A stretch of DNA of 64,000 bases from contig CM060977.1 of assembly GCA_030765065.1 (NCBI GenBank), forward strand, positions 129,708,295 to 129,772,294, in the 5' to 3' direction. Origin of the DNA: Deroplatys truncata. Taxonomy: Eukaryota > Arthropoda > Insecta > Mantodea > Mantidae. The position numbers were made by a program, and so were the translations under genes. The first letter of the stretch is position 1. Every line of letters starts with the position of its first letter. Below the pieces are notes generated by a model. The model worked only from the letters and a program-made list of their open reading frames with translations, did not search any database and was not told the origin of the DNA. Below, piece after piece: positions 10,970-22,225 of this stretch.

Positions 10970-11761
10970 CATGTGGGGAGAAAATGAGAAAATGGTAGAA
11001 AATGAACAGATAACCACAAATCTGTGCTAATAATTCTGTCCTCAAACATACTTTCAATTGTTCTCATGGACATATTGGCCGTATGAGCTGTTGCAGAGTC
11101 TTGTTGGAAAAAGAATCTGTTAATACTCTAACAAAGGGGGTCAAAATCGTATTCACGTATGTTGACTCGAAAAACATTGGCCCTATAATGCTTTCTCTGC
11201 TCATGGCGCATCATACACCAATATTGTCAGAGCTCCAATAACGATTATTATGTGCACACATATATCCATGAAGGTGGAACCAAGCCTCGTCCGTGAAAAA
11301 TATTAAATATGGTCTATTTCGCCATTGTGTACACTATTGAGACCCCATTCACAAAATATGCGGTTAATTACAGGATCACCTGGTTGAAGAGTATGTGTCA
11401 CAGTTTTTTTATGTGGCTTTTACTTTAGCAATTTGGTAGCTCTTTACGCAGAGCCATAAAAAATGCCTGCCTGTTGTGAAAGACGCCTAAGTGATTTTTG
11501 GGGGGAATTCTCCAAACGACGACCGATGTCGCCTGATGTTTCTTCGGTAAGAACTGTACGCCGTCTTTTAGATTTCTTAGCCTGAACACTTCCTATGGCC
11601 TGAAATTTATTGTAAAGTTCATGGATTGTTGTACGGCCTGGAACTTTTACACCTGGAAATCCTTGTGCAAATCGTACTTTCACTTGGCGAGCTGACTGAG
11701 TTAACACATAGAAATCATAAATAAATAAACGCTGTGCAGTAGAAAACATATAATGAGGCAT
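10970..11761 (-). pseudogene. Mariner-like transposase (FTDEAW type), decayed
   Basis: The N-terminal frame (11444-11761, 105 codons) has helix-turn-helix sequence and the linker KKSKRRRTVLTEETSGDIG. Downstream, the minus strand still encodes FFTDEAWFHLHGYM (first catalytic Asp), NNRYWSS, IIGPMFFES and FFQQDSATAHTA (second Asp), then fades after EDRIISTDLW. A stop after the NNRYWSSDNIGV stretch and frame changes break it, and the final catalytic motif is lost. The motifs match the arthropod mariner branch also seen at 14062-15540. No terminal repeats were recognised. Confidence 0.8.
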
Positions 11762-12599
11762 ACTATACTTTGTGACTAAGTACAGGACAAAATAATAAAT
11801 AACTCGTAATAACTGAACTACATCACATCACCGTCAACTCAGTACTGCACTTCACACCGCAGAGCAAAACCACATCAACAGCGTGACATTTTTTATAGCA
11901 GCAGTGCGTTATCATGTTTCCACCGTTTCTTGGCTCTCCCGTTATATTCAGATTAAATTAATTTATTTAATTGTGCTTCTAGGTTTCACAAAGTATGGCA
12001 GTACCGGACAGACGGCGCGGAAATATGCTTAAGGAAGGAGTACTCCCGTGGACATCATAGTCAGTTCATCGCCGTCTCTCGGCAGTGGAACGGATCTGCG
12101 ACCTTCGAAATGTTAGGGACTTCCGCGCATCTCTGTAGCCTGTCTGTCTACGGCTTGTAGCCTCCTGGGGCTCCTTCACTCCATCCTTCCGCAATAGGTC
12201 TGTGCAGATCGCAGCGCGCGAGGTGACCGTTGAATTACCTGTACCTTTAGCCATAAAGCACATTCAACAACACACAACAATTTAAAAAATCTAATGTGTT
12301 ACATTCACATGACATTCTACACCACAAAGTGTTCATCCAAATACTTATCATTCTATGTATTTATTGTTAATTTAGATAACATTTCAATCCACATTTACAT
12401 ATTTCGTTGTCGGATACAATAGGTAAAGTAACAGTTACATTTTTAAACAGCATGTTGCTATGGTTTTAAAATTCGATGCGCTTTGCATGACCAGGAGAAA
12501 GAAAGTAGAATAGCGACTTACCACTTGAGAAAAATATAGCTATTTGAAGATACAATCAATAACAAGGCATATCTCGGAAGTGGTTAATTACACAAAAAG
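11762..12599. other. No gene; SINE-like fragment near 12060-12265
   Basis: The stretch 12060-12265 (CGCATCTCTGTAGCCTGTCT, GGCTCCTTCACTCCATCCTT) resembles the 3' part of the SINE-like copy at 46790-47200. The remainder is AT-rich without supported features. Confidence 0.4.
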
Positions 12600-13372
12600 T
12601 CTGATGTGATACATTCACATGACCCTCTATTGTATACCAGCTATTCCTACTAAAGCTTATTTTTATATCTACCATTTTAAACCAAATAAATATTTGCAGA
12701 AATATTTACGTTACACATTTCATTATAAATATAAAGGGAACAGTGACAGTCAAATGTTTATTAACAGGGCGCTATATGCTAGCCTTAGAATTGCAAACTG
12801 TTTCCTGGCAATCGCGAGAAACAACTGAATGTTGAAAGGACTTTACAGAATGACGAAGAAATGAACAATTCAAACCTTTAATAACGGATATCTCAGAAAT
12901 GCTTATACCGCAACTAAACATATTTTAAATAAATTATGCGTTTTAAAGAGATTTTGTACGTAAGTAAGTTTTCGTCTGTCGCTTAACGTTTACCAGTTAT
13001 ATAAGACTATACAAAATTTCTTCCAAATGAAGTGGACTTCATAGGCTATTTCCAGAGAATTCGAGATATACATGCTATTTGTCATGTAAATATATTTCCT
13101 ATATGGTATTTTAATTAAAATCGTTAGAGAAATTGTTTAGAAAATACAAATTTTTCGATAAATGTTCCATGTAAAGAGTAGTTAGTCGTGGGAGGATTTT
13201 CTTAAAAATCTTCGTGTCTCGACCTTGGAGGATACTGAACTTCCTATTAGTTTGGTATTTATCAAACACACAGACACAATCACGGACCTTTCTCTAAAAC
13301 TGCTTTTTTTATCAGGAGGCCTCAAAACATGTATTTCCGGTGAAATCCTGACATTGAATTGTTGGGTATTGT
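12600..13372 (+). mobile_element. HINE-B, nearly complete
   Basis: Best uninterrupted B copy for reference. It starts TCTGATGTGATACATTCACA at 12600 and runs through the B block (AAATATAAAGGGAACAGTGA, CGCGAGAAACAACTGAATG), the shared 3' half and the CA/GA run to CCTCAAAACATGTATTTCCG. It breaks off near 13372 just before the terminal hairpin and AGTAGAGAAAGT. Non-coding. Confidence 0.78.
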
Positions 13373-13485
13373 TGGCCACATCTTTCCGTGTCGGTTGGAT
13401 GAACGCCCATACCGTCCATATGTGGGCGTGCGGCCGGCAGTCGGGTTTGCAACTCTAGGCTCTTCAAGGGCTGTAGCGCCACAGG

Positions 13486-13521
<36 letters not shown>

Positions 13522-13523
13522 TT
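13486..13523. repeat. (ATT)n microsatellite
   Basis: About 12 ATT units; they produce a spurious poly-Tyr reading frame. Confidence 0.95.
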
Positions 13524-14061
13524 ATTCCTCATGCGAATTTTTATCTTAATTATCTTGAAGTAGATAGAATAGCTACAAGAATAGTAATTGTAGAAGCTTT
13601 ATAAAAATAAGTAAAACTAGGTGGGGAAAGTCATCAGATTTCTTGAACTTATTTTCACTATACTAATATCATTAATATCTGATTAATATAAAATCCACAA
13701 TACCATATACATTAGGCGCGGCATTTCTAATTTATTTATCAAGTAATAAGAAATGAAAATACTTCATACTTATAAACCTTCATCCATCCCGGCGGAGCAG
13801 AAAAGACCTACTACTCTCTACAAAGCGACCAACCTACGTTATTTGTTATTCTCGTTCTAACGGGAGGTTATTTTAGTGTAACATAAGACCCCGCTGCTAA
13901 CACGGCCTTCGTCGGTAATTGCGATGTGGCAATTGCCGGTTAATTTTGTCCGCCGATTGGCGCTAGAAAAATGGTGTTCATATCTATAATTACAACATCT
14001 TCCCGAAATGATGACCGCCTGCTGATGCCCCGCATCTGAAAATATTCCTGAAAAACCGACT
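13524..14061. other. No recognisable feature
   Basis: AT-rich sequence without supported ORF or repeat. Confidence 0.4.
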
Positions 14062-14244
14062 CAGCTCTTTAAGTGAAATCTCCTAATGCTCCTGCGATGT
14101 CTTTTAGGTCGGTTATGATGCGTAGATTATTTTCATACACTCTGCCTTTAATTGTTCCCCAAAGATAAAAGTCAGACTTATGTCAAGGGGTCTAGAAGGC
14201 CACATATTTTCACAAAGGATTCAGTGGTAAATACTGAACTAATT

Positions 14245-15203
14245 ACTAGTCTGCATTTTCAGACTTTTTATGCTGATTCCAGAAATAACTTTCTTTTTTT
14301 ATATCACGTCAGGTTTTTACACAAAATAAGTAATGTTTTGACAATTTTACTAATGAGCGTAGAAAAGTATTCAAATACCATTTCACACAAGGTAAGTTTT
14401 TATTGAAGGAACATTTTAAGGGTACTCTCAAGAACTCCCCTAATTTATTTCATTACTACATTTTAACAAAACAAGAAGCCAAAGTGTCTCATTTAATTTT
14501 TTTCAAACTTTCTCTTCTTTGATTTCCTTGCAGATCCTTGAAGATGACTACCCCTCCTCAAAATCCAACAGTAGTAGTCGGCCATCATAGTTTCATTCCA
14601 TCTTCCCTGGTACCTCCTCTCCATTCCCTTAATATCTTGGTGAAAACGTTCACCCTGCTCTTCACTATAATGTCCCAGATTTTCTGGAATGTAGTGGATA
14701 TGTGAACGCAGAAAATGCACCTTTACACACATGTTACAACCCATTTCCTTGAAATTTTCCATCATTATTTCGACAATGGCCTTGTAATTGTGATTTTTGT
14801 TATTGCCTAAGAAGTTTTCGGTAACTGATCGTAAGGCGATCAGTTCTGATTCTATTTCTCTCTCATTCATTGTCTTCTCAAAATCGTCATCCTGCATCAA
14901 TTTCTTTATTTGAGAACCAACAAAAATTCCAGCCTTTAATTTGTCTTGTGTAATGAAGGTAAATTTCTTGGAAAGGTACTTGAAGCAGGGTCCATTCTGT
15001 GGTAGAGCCCTTCCAAATTGCTTCATCAAGCCCAATTTTATGTGCAGTGGCCAAAGCAATATCTTTATATCTCTATATTTTCAAGTGAAATTGTGCAAAT
15101 CTGTACGTGATAGAAAAAAAACTAAAAGCAGTCTGAAATCAGCATAAAACATGAGTTAGAATCACTAATTAGTTTTCAGTCATCCGGTATCATGCAGACT
15201 AGT
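14245..15203 (-). mobile_element. 959 bp inverted-repeat element carrying an ORF, copy 1
   Basis: Both ends read ACTAGTCTGCA inward (14245 on the plus strand, 15203 on the minus strand), and the flanks can be extended to a 15 bp match. A second copy of nearly identical length (957 bp, 48273-49229) has the same termini and content in the opposite orientation. Insertion into a mariner pseudogene fixes the boundaries independently. The target duplication may be TA or TTA/TAA and cannot be settled here. The superfamily is not recognised. Confidence 0.75.
14493..15059 (-). CDS. Conserved TE-associated protein, C-terminal domain (188 aa)
   Basis: Intact 188-codon frame inside the inverted-repeat element. 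It begins WPLHIKLGLMKQFGRAL, has KAGIFVGSQIKKLM in the middle, then a Cys/His-containing stretch CNMCVKVHFLRSHIHYIPEN and SEEQGERFHQDIKGMERRYQ, and ends in a basic tail KSKKRKFEKN that could be a nuclear signal. From memory this matches the C-terminal half of a multi-copy arthropod protein family of roughly 500-600 residues, usually annotated as uncharacterised and probably transposon-derived; I cannot verify that here. The Met is internal to that family, so this is likely a captured or truncated fragment rather than a full enzyme. Copy 2 at 48397 has stops and deletions. Confidence 0.6.
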   Translation of the reverse strand: MLWPLHIKLGLMKQFGRALPQNGPCFKYLSKKFTFITQDKLKAGIFVGSQIKKLMQDDDFEKTMNEREIESELIALRSVTENFLGNNKNHNYKAIVEIMMENFKEMGCNMCVKVHFLRSHIHYIPENLGHYSEEQGERFHQDIKGMERRYQGRWNETMMADYYCWILRRGSHLQGSARKSKKRKFEKN

Positions 15204-15648
15204 AATATCATCCATAGAAGCACCCGCGGTGTGTGCAGTGGTGTCATATTGCATAAAATATGCTGTATGCTCTTTTGTCACCTCGGCTAAAAATCGAGCC
15301 ATTATCAGCCTTACGTATCGTGCTGAGTTGACTGTTTTGTTAACAAATATTGGGCCAATAATTTTGTGTGGATTCATAGCACACCCAGTCTCCAGGAGAG
15401 GGACCTGCAATGCTACACTCGGATTTTCAGCCCTCAGTAATGACTATTCAGAGTGTCAACACACCCGATTAGGTGAAGCCAATCCACTTCGGTATAGAAA
15501 ATTAAATCAGTATCGAGATTTCCGTCATGTATGATCTGCTGATGCTATCTACAATAGTTAATTTTCTTTTCAGATTATGTCGGTGCTAGTCTGCGCCTAT
15601 TATGATAAGTGCCTTAATTATTCTCTTGAACTAGCCTCTAAGCAGCCA

Positions 15649-16327
15649 CGAGGGTAATCCATAAAGTCCCAGACGTTTTGAAATAAACAATTACCAAAAT
15701 GCAAATATCAACGTTTATTATCCACACTTGAAAGGTATACTCTTAAGCTATTTTTCTACATAATCGCCATTCAAATTGAGCCATTTATTATACCGTGGCA
15801 CCAAGTTTTTCAGTACCCTCTCTGTAGAAATCTGCCGCCTGCGACTTCAAACACTGGCATGCAGTTCAGCGCCAGTATCAAAACTTTAATTTGATGCGTC
15901 ACTCCATGAAATTTGGGGAAAATGTTCCGAAAGTTCTGTAATCGTGAAACGATTTTCACGAATTTTGTCATTGATTTGCATTGACAGTGCATCAGTCATA
16001 AGGCGATCCTCGCCCTGAACATTGGTACGGCCATTGCCTGACTCGTCTTTCACTCATTATTCCCTACCCGTAAACATCACAAAGTTGACGATAAATTTGA
16101 ATTGGTTTGTTCTTATCAGCCAACCGCACTTCGCATGCGGCGGGATTTTTTGTTGCAGCGCACATTTTAACAACTCACAGAGAGCACAGTAAGGAAGGCA
16201 CAGACCTCACGCTACCACGGCTGGATGCGTACTTAATGTAGGAACGTTCTGACACCAAGATGGCGGCTCTAGCCCTACTCATCGCCACGATAGGCCAAAA
16301 TGTCTGGGACTTTCTGGAATGTCCTCG
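15649..16327 (-). mobile_element. Mariner deletion derivative (MITE-like)
   Basis: 679 bp with inverted termini CGAGGGTAATCCATAAAGTC and, from the right, CGAGGACATTCCAGAAAGTC. TA follows the right end (16328-16329); on the left it reads CA, probably mutated. The minus strand keeps transposase N-terminal residues (TDKIRENR-like region, then FPK) joined directly to the C-terminal tail PRYNKWLNLNGDYVEK near 15780. The whole catalytic core has been removed, and mobility would need transposase from elsewhere. Confidence 0.82.
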
Positions 16328-17213
16328 TATTACAATGTTAAATCTTCTCGTATAGAAGGAATAGACGAAACGGAATTTTCTACAAAGTAACGGCCGACAC
16401 CTACAATTTCAGTTTTTAATAAATCTGAGACGAATAAAATCCTTCTTGAACTGTGTAATCCTATCACAAAAACACAAATGAAGCACCTAAATACTCCAAT
16501 TTGTATTTTGGAACATTCACAACATGTGATACAAAAACCGATGATCTAATACGAAGTAGTGCGCGCACACACGGCTAACTTTGAACTGATCGTGAGAGTT
16601 GCACAAGTCTTGGGGAAGGCCGTGAGCTGAATATAGAGAGAAGTATCCTTTATATTGTCGACGTCAGCTTTTAACGTGCCTAGGTTTACTGCAAAATAAC
16701 CTGTTTGTACGTGGTAATACAATAGTAGTAAACATTACCGTTGTTTTACATAGTTTACGGTACCCTTGGGGCTATTGTATTATATTGTGTGTTATAGACA
16801 AGGCTGGCAGTGTGACATCGGCCTATACGCTTGGTCGGTTTTGGAGAAGTAAAGCCAACTTTCACAAGTTGTTCACTGCCTAACTCTCTATAAGATATTT
16901 GTACAAAAGTTTGTTTTTGTCTGCCTGTATGTTTATTATAAAAACGTGTTGGTATAAATGATTTCACTGCACATTTTATAGCAGGTACATAAGAGCACAT
17001 AGAAGGCTAATACAGCTGTCAACCGTTTTGTATATGCCTGCTTTGACATTGCATACATACTTGCATGAGCTCAGAAATAACATAAGAACGGCATTTGAAA
17101 GTCTTGCTTAAATACCGGAAAATCCAAACAGAAACACTGAATATGTCAGAAATGAATAAGATTATGGAAAACCTAATTCAGCACTAATTTTATATTTTAA
17201 AAATCTTTTGTGT
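16328..17213. other. No recognisable feature
   Basis: The longest frame (16755-17000, 81 codons, minus) has no motif I know. No repeat match within the window. Confidence 0.4.
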
Positions 17214-18959
17214 AGCATTCACATGAACTTTCTCTACTCTATCGATTATTAATGGATATACAAACTATTATTATAAAGATTATTTCTCTATCTACTACAT
17301 TTTTATCCAAATAAACCTTTGCAGAAATAGCTACATCGCATATTTCGTTAGGATAAAAAGAGAACAGCGATAGTCAAATGTTTTAGAACTGGACGCTATA
17401 CGCTGCCTTAAATCCATACTGTTTTTATGCAATCGCGTGAAACAACTGAATATTGACAGGAACTTCACAGGATGACCAAGAAATGGACAATTCGAATCAT
17501 AATAACGGATATCTCAGAAATGGCTTATGCCACAAGAAAACTTATTTGAAATCCCAGAAAATTCAAGATATACATTTTACTTGTCATGTAAGTTAATCAA
17601 AATCTTTAACCATTTTTTAGAAAATCAAAATTTCGAAAAATTTTCCATTTATAGGTTAGTTGGGGTAGAGGGATTTCCTTGAAAATCTCTGCTTCGCATT
17701 TTTGGTAGGTACTTAATCTAAATACCAAGTTTGGTATTTATACAACTATTCGTTTTTGAGTTATGCTGTCCATAAGCAAGACACAAACACGTATCATTTT
17801 CGAAAAATGCTTTTCGTGGTTTCAGGGGGTCTCAAAACAAATATTTCCGGAGAAACCTCGACATAAAATGTTTGGGTGAAATACAATGCTTCTCCAATTA
17901 CTTGCAGGAGTATCTTTACGTAATTAGCCCCACGCTTTGGAAGCCAATTTGAAGGAGATGTGTTGTGTTGCTGTAGTTGGAGAGCCAATTTGAAGTAGGA
18001 GTTGCATTGTAGTTCCACTGTAGGGGAACCAAACTTGATGAAGTAACTGGCCCACGTATGGTACAAAGTTTCCGGTGGCCTTCGCCCCAAGTTTACTTTT
18101 CGGTGGCCTTCGCCCCAACGTTTAGGAATCAACTTTGTATTTTTATGTTTCTTTAAATATTATATATATTTATATTTGTTTCGGCTGCGTCAGTATTAAT
18201 TTGTAGAAACATGTATCTCTTAGCAGGTGGCGATGCGGCAAAAGAATGTAGGCTTACACTAATTATTGTTGTTACTTCACTCCTTTTATTAATCCTTCAC
18301 ACGATTAAATAACACTTCACTGATATAGAGAGCTGTGAGTATATTTATTAATTACTTGCACTTTTTAAAACGTAAACTTTATAATATTCTCGCCGTAATA
18401 AAATTTTTATATCTCACGCTGAATACGTATTTAGCTGCTCAGGAACGCGTCTAGCATCCAGTTGGGAACGCTGTCTACTAGCGACTGGAGTTTACCGCTT
18501 AAGTTTGTAAATTTCATCTATTTCAAGTCTCAGATTCGCTAATCCTACTCCAATAGAATACTTTTATTTAACTTTCAGCTTTTATAGATTTTGATTGGCT
18601 GTTTATAAACTGTTTTAAATATTACATTATTGTTGCAAGAATTACTAGTAACATTATTAAACTTTCCAATTCATTATTTCCTCAAGGTTACCTTATTGTT
18701 AACTCATTGTTAGCAACTTTCAGCTTCTATTCTCACAGATTCCTACATTATTAAATTACGTAATACATTCACATAACATTATTATACATGTAAACAATAA
18801 TATAAACATATGCAATGACTGTAATGTACACTTTTTATATATTGTAGTATACACATATTGCTTTAAGGCGGACTGATATTATATTTTATATTATATAATT
18901 AAACTGAAATCATTTAAGTTTTAAAAATACTGCCTCATACTATACGCCGTAGAAAAAGT
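17214..18959 (+). mobile_element. HINE-B, split by a ~1 kb TG...CA element
   Basis: Pieces 17214-17902 and 18938-18959. The first runs from a worn start (TCTTTTGTGTAGCATTCACA) through the B block to TTTGGGTGAAATACAATGCT; the second is the terminal hairpin and AGAAAAAGT. About 100 bp of the middle is deleted. The insertion lies in the hairpin region, with TACT duplicated on both sides. Confidence 0.78.
17903..18937 (-). mobile_element. ~1 kb TG...CA element with 4 bp target duplication
   Basis: On the minus strand it starts TGAGGCAGTATTTTTAAAAC at 18937 and ends CTCCTGCA at 17903. It is flanked by TACT (17899-17902 and 18938-18941) inside a HINE-B whose halves rejoin when it is removed. Near its 3' end lie several motifs resembling LTR-retrotransposon primer-binding sites (TTGGCTCTCC, TTGGCTTCCAAAGCGTGGGG) and a repeated CTTGGGGCGAAGGCCACCG. 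It has AATAAA signals but no ORF. TG...CA ends and a 4 bp duplication suggest a solo LTR or miniature LTR element; the class is not proven. Confidence 0.65.
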
Positions 18960-19330
18960 AAAAATACGTATGTTTTTCTTAAAGGAAGGTTTTACATCTC
19001 TTGTGATATTCGGTAACAGAAAATTTTGGATAAAAATAAAAACGAAGGGACTTCACATGCTGTTCACTGAAATTTCAACAATGTGTCATCTCAAAATCTC
19101 CTGTTTTTGAGAAAAACAGTATACCGACAACTTGTCCATATAAGGTGTAACGTACGGAGCGTGTGTACTTCTGATTCACATGAAGTTTGGTGTTTATCAT
19201 ACTTTCTTTCTTTTTATTTATGCTACTTACAGACAGACATACATGCAGATATAAAACAACACGCATGCCCGGAGCATTTCCTAAAAATGCTTTTTGCTGG
19301 ATTCAGAAGACCTTAACTGAACTACTGGAA
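18960..19330 (+). repeat. Worn HINE 3' fragment (about 19150-19320)
   Basis: The stretch around 19180-19310 keeps AAGTTTGGTGTTTATCATAC, TTATGCTACTTACAGACAGA and CCTAAAAATGCTTTTTGCTG, recognisable as the HINE 3' region with its CAGA run. Ends are not definable. The ORFs at 19083-19399 are chance readings of it. Confidence 0.5.
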
Positions 19331-21683
19331 AATTCATACGATATTTCAGAAGTTACAAATACTATGAAAAACAAGCACTATGAAAATTGCATATTTTAAA
19401 AAGATCTGTCTTTGTTCCGAATTAAGCTTTTTTGTAATTTTGCGGTTTAGCAGTTAACATATAGACAACCATCGGCTACTCAGACTATAAAATGTAGCTC
19501 CAGCTCACTATGGACAGAATTTTCGTTAGTATTAGATAAGAGTTTTACCACGATGGATTGGTAGGAGAGGTCCAAAGTGTTCAGGAAGGTTCCCCAGGTT
19601 CTTCGGCGAACTTTGAACTTCTTTTTATGGGGTCATTTTAAGTGAGTAGTAAATTGAGAAACACTGAACTTGAAAGATCTGGAGTACTGAATTATGAAAG
19701 TAATGCAGGATATTCCTTAACACTTAGTCTTTCCTTAAATGGCTTGTAAGTTCGACTAGTACATTGCTAAGCAGTTGAGGGCTGCCACTTTTGAACTCAT
19801 AATTTAGAAGAAGAGTTTGCTCTGTTTTATGTTTGTTAAGGAAAGACGATTTTTATTATTCAATACCACTTCTGTTTCTTAATTTCTTAATTTGTATACT
19901 TTCACTTCTATGGATATATCGAAGGCTTACATATACACTTTTGTATTCCACGGAGGCTAGGAAATGGCCCTTGTTAAAGAAAAATTTTCCCATCTTAACC
20001 ACAAATCGAACGTGGGAACTATGGTTTCAGTAGCTAGGACACTGAACACGCGACCACAGAGACAGTCTCTTCTCTTGATTTGTCAGCAATGAATTTGTAC
20101 AGAAGTATTTAGTGCGGGTGCCCTTTGTAAACCTTTTAATTATATGCCACATGTGTTGTCGAAACACTTCACAACACGAAGACACAGCAACGACTGAGAC
20201 AGCTCACAGCTGATGAATGTACCCTTTTCACGTCCTGCGCCGCTTCCGCGCAATGAGATAATAGTGAGGTTACTGCCATCTCGGCGAAACACATACAAGC
20301 CGGTTGTGGCCTTGGCATAAAACGAAGGCACTGTATATGTAGCACAAACGATAAAAATAGAACTATGGACACTATAAAGCAGTTGAATGGGAGAGCCGTT
20401 AAAAATTCACCTTGTAGAATTTACCATATTGTTGACTGCCAGAGTCTTGCTCTAAGACAAACCTTTAATGAAGCTCCAACCATATTTAAATATATTTTCC
20501 TTTAGAAAACTGGAGAAGGTTAAGTAAATCATTAGTTATATGTTATAATAGCCAAGGGGTAGGCTTGGCAAAAAGGTGAAATAAATGACAGAAACATATG
20601 AAAGTTTGTCAAAAAGTACTGAAGACATCAGGCAACAGAAAATTGAATCCGATTGTAAAATTAAACCTTCTCCAAGTCTAGAAAATTAAATAAAATTTAA
20701 CTGGGTTAAAGAGACATATATACTTAACTTAGGAAGAAAGGAAGGGTCAGGAAAGGTGTGGTTTTGATTGGGGGACTGGAGGGCACACAAAAGTATGACG
20801 ATTCTGGAAGCGGTATCTGCCCATTGTGTGATTTGGATGAAAATGGGTACATATGTTGGGAGAATGCGGGGGGAACCAGCGAACAATTAAAATCAAGGAA
20901 CATTTCTTAAGTCTGCATGTTGGGATTTACTGGCTGACAAGAAAAACTGGAAAAAACATAGGCAACTTCCTGGCTAAATTGCACCAAGCCAGCTCATATT
21001 TGTTCAGTTAGTCAGATATAATTTATCGCTAATTTTTTAGTGTTTTGTTTCTTTTTCTTTTGTTTGTTTTTGTTACGTTTAACTTGTATCTTTAATATGC
21101 ATGTACCGTCAATCACCCATGCACTAAGTATTTGTTTAACAACTTTAATAATTTGAAACCAGTAAAGTTACCTTATCCATCTACTAATGCTAATAATACT
21201 GCGATGTATACAGTTTTTCCCATGCACCTATGAGCTAAAAGGGATCCATTAATAATTGAAGAGATACTTCCACAAGGTAACAAACAAGGCTACAGGAATG
21301 CTATCCGAAACTTCTTATTTAAGTAGAAAATAGAGTAGAAGGCTTTTGTAGTCCGCAACAAGGCGCCGCACTGTGAGCTGCACAACTTTGTGCCGTTAAT
21401 GTAGATCGATAGTATAACGATGAGAGGCTAAAAACTGGTACCGGGGTGGAATGGAGGGTGGGGAGGTTTAAAGGGCACACGAAGACAAGACACGGGAAGA
21501 ACAGTAGTTGGCTAATTGCTACGGCAGCTACAAGATTTTAAGGCCTTCAAGCAGAAAACCCGAGTTTCCTATAGACCAGAGAGGAAGGCAAGCGGTTATT
21601 ACAACGGATGTTTCTAACAACAAAGCCATAGATGAGGTGGCCTGAAAACAACACCACTGTAATGAAAAACAACTATAATAATA
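19331..21683. other. No recognised gene; mostly unassigned
   Basis: Short chance ORFs only (for example 20140-20372 in two frames on the minus strand). The stretch 20000-20060 (AATCGAACGTGGGAACTAT) may be a SINE box B remnant. No convincing repeat match otherwise. Confidence 0.4.
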
Positions 21684-21720
21684 TCAATAATAATAATAAT
21701 AATAATAAATAAATAATAAA
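21684..21720. repeat. (AAT)n microsatellite
   Basis: Impure AAT/AATA run at the end of an unassigned stretch. Confidence 0.85.
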
Positions 21721-21847
21721 GAAGCCTTTTAGAATACTTGAACATGCCTGAATCTTCAAAATTCGCAGTTTACAATTGTCTGGTTAGTGGGAGGACAAAA
21801 ACTAAAATTTTGACCGGAATCCTTATACACTCTTCACCTAAGTTTTT

Positions 21848-22212
21848 ACTTTCTCTACTACGTAGGTACAGTAAATAGGGGAAGTATAGTATTCCACCCA
21901 AAAATTCGATACCGGAAATATATGCTTTGAGACCCCCTGAATCCAAAAAAAGCATTTTTGGAAACATGTCCGTGTGTGTGTGTCTGGGAACAGCATAACT
22001 AAGAAACGAACAGTCAGATAAACAGCAAACTTGGTATTTAGGTTCAGTATCTTCCAGAGATGCTACACGAAGGTTTTCAAGAAAATCCCCCACCCCAGAT
22101 TACCCTTTACATGCAATATTTTTCGAAAATTTCTATTTTCTCAAAAACGGCTCTAACGATTTTGATTAAAATATCATATGTTTAAGATATTTTCATGACA
22201 AATGGAGTATAT
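21848..22212 (-). mobile_element. HINE-A, 3' half
   Basis: Minus-strand copy starting at its 3' terminus (ACTTTCTCTACT at 21848), with a GTGTGTGTGTCTG run and the shared 3' half, cut near 22212 after TTTTCATGACAAATGGA. The 107-codon minus frame (21770-22093) is a chance reading of repeat sequence. Confidence 0.72.
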
Positions 22213-22225
22213 TACACAAAATTGA

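Larger units (their letters stand above)
14062..15540 (-). pseudogene. Mariner-like transposase, split by an inverted-repeat element
   Basis: The minus strand from about 15540 reads DLIFYTEVDWLHLIGCVDTL (the FTDEAWFH region, with the first catalytic Asp replaced), then AMNPHKIIGPIFVNKTVNSA, RYVRLIMARF and YFMQYDTTAHTAGASMDDI (the DSATAHTA region), ending at 15204. The reading resumes on the far side of the inserted element (below 14245) with LDPLDISLTFIFGEQLKAE and, one frame over, GRVYENNLRIITDLKDI, which matches the C-terminal part of the family. The inserted element 14245-15203 therefore landed within this gene. Stops and frameshifts show it was or became non-functional. Confidence 0.78.
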
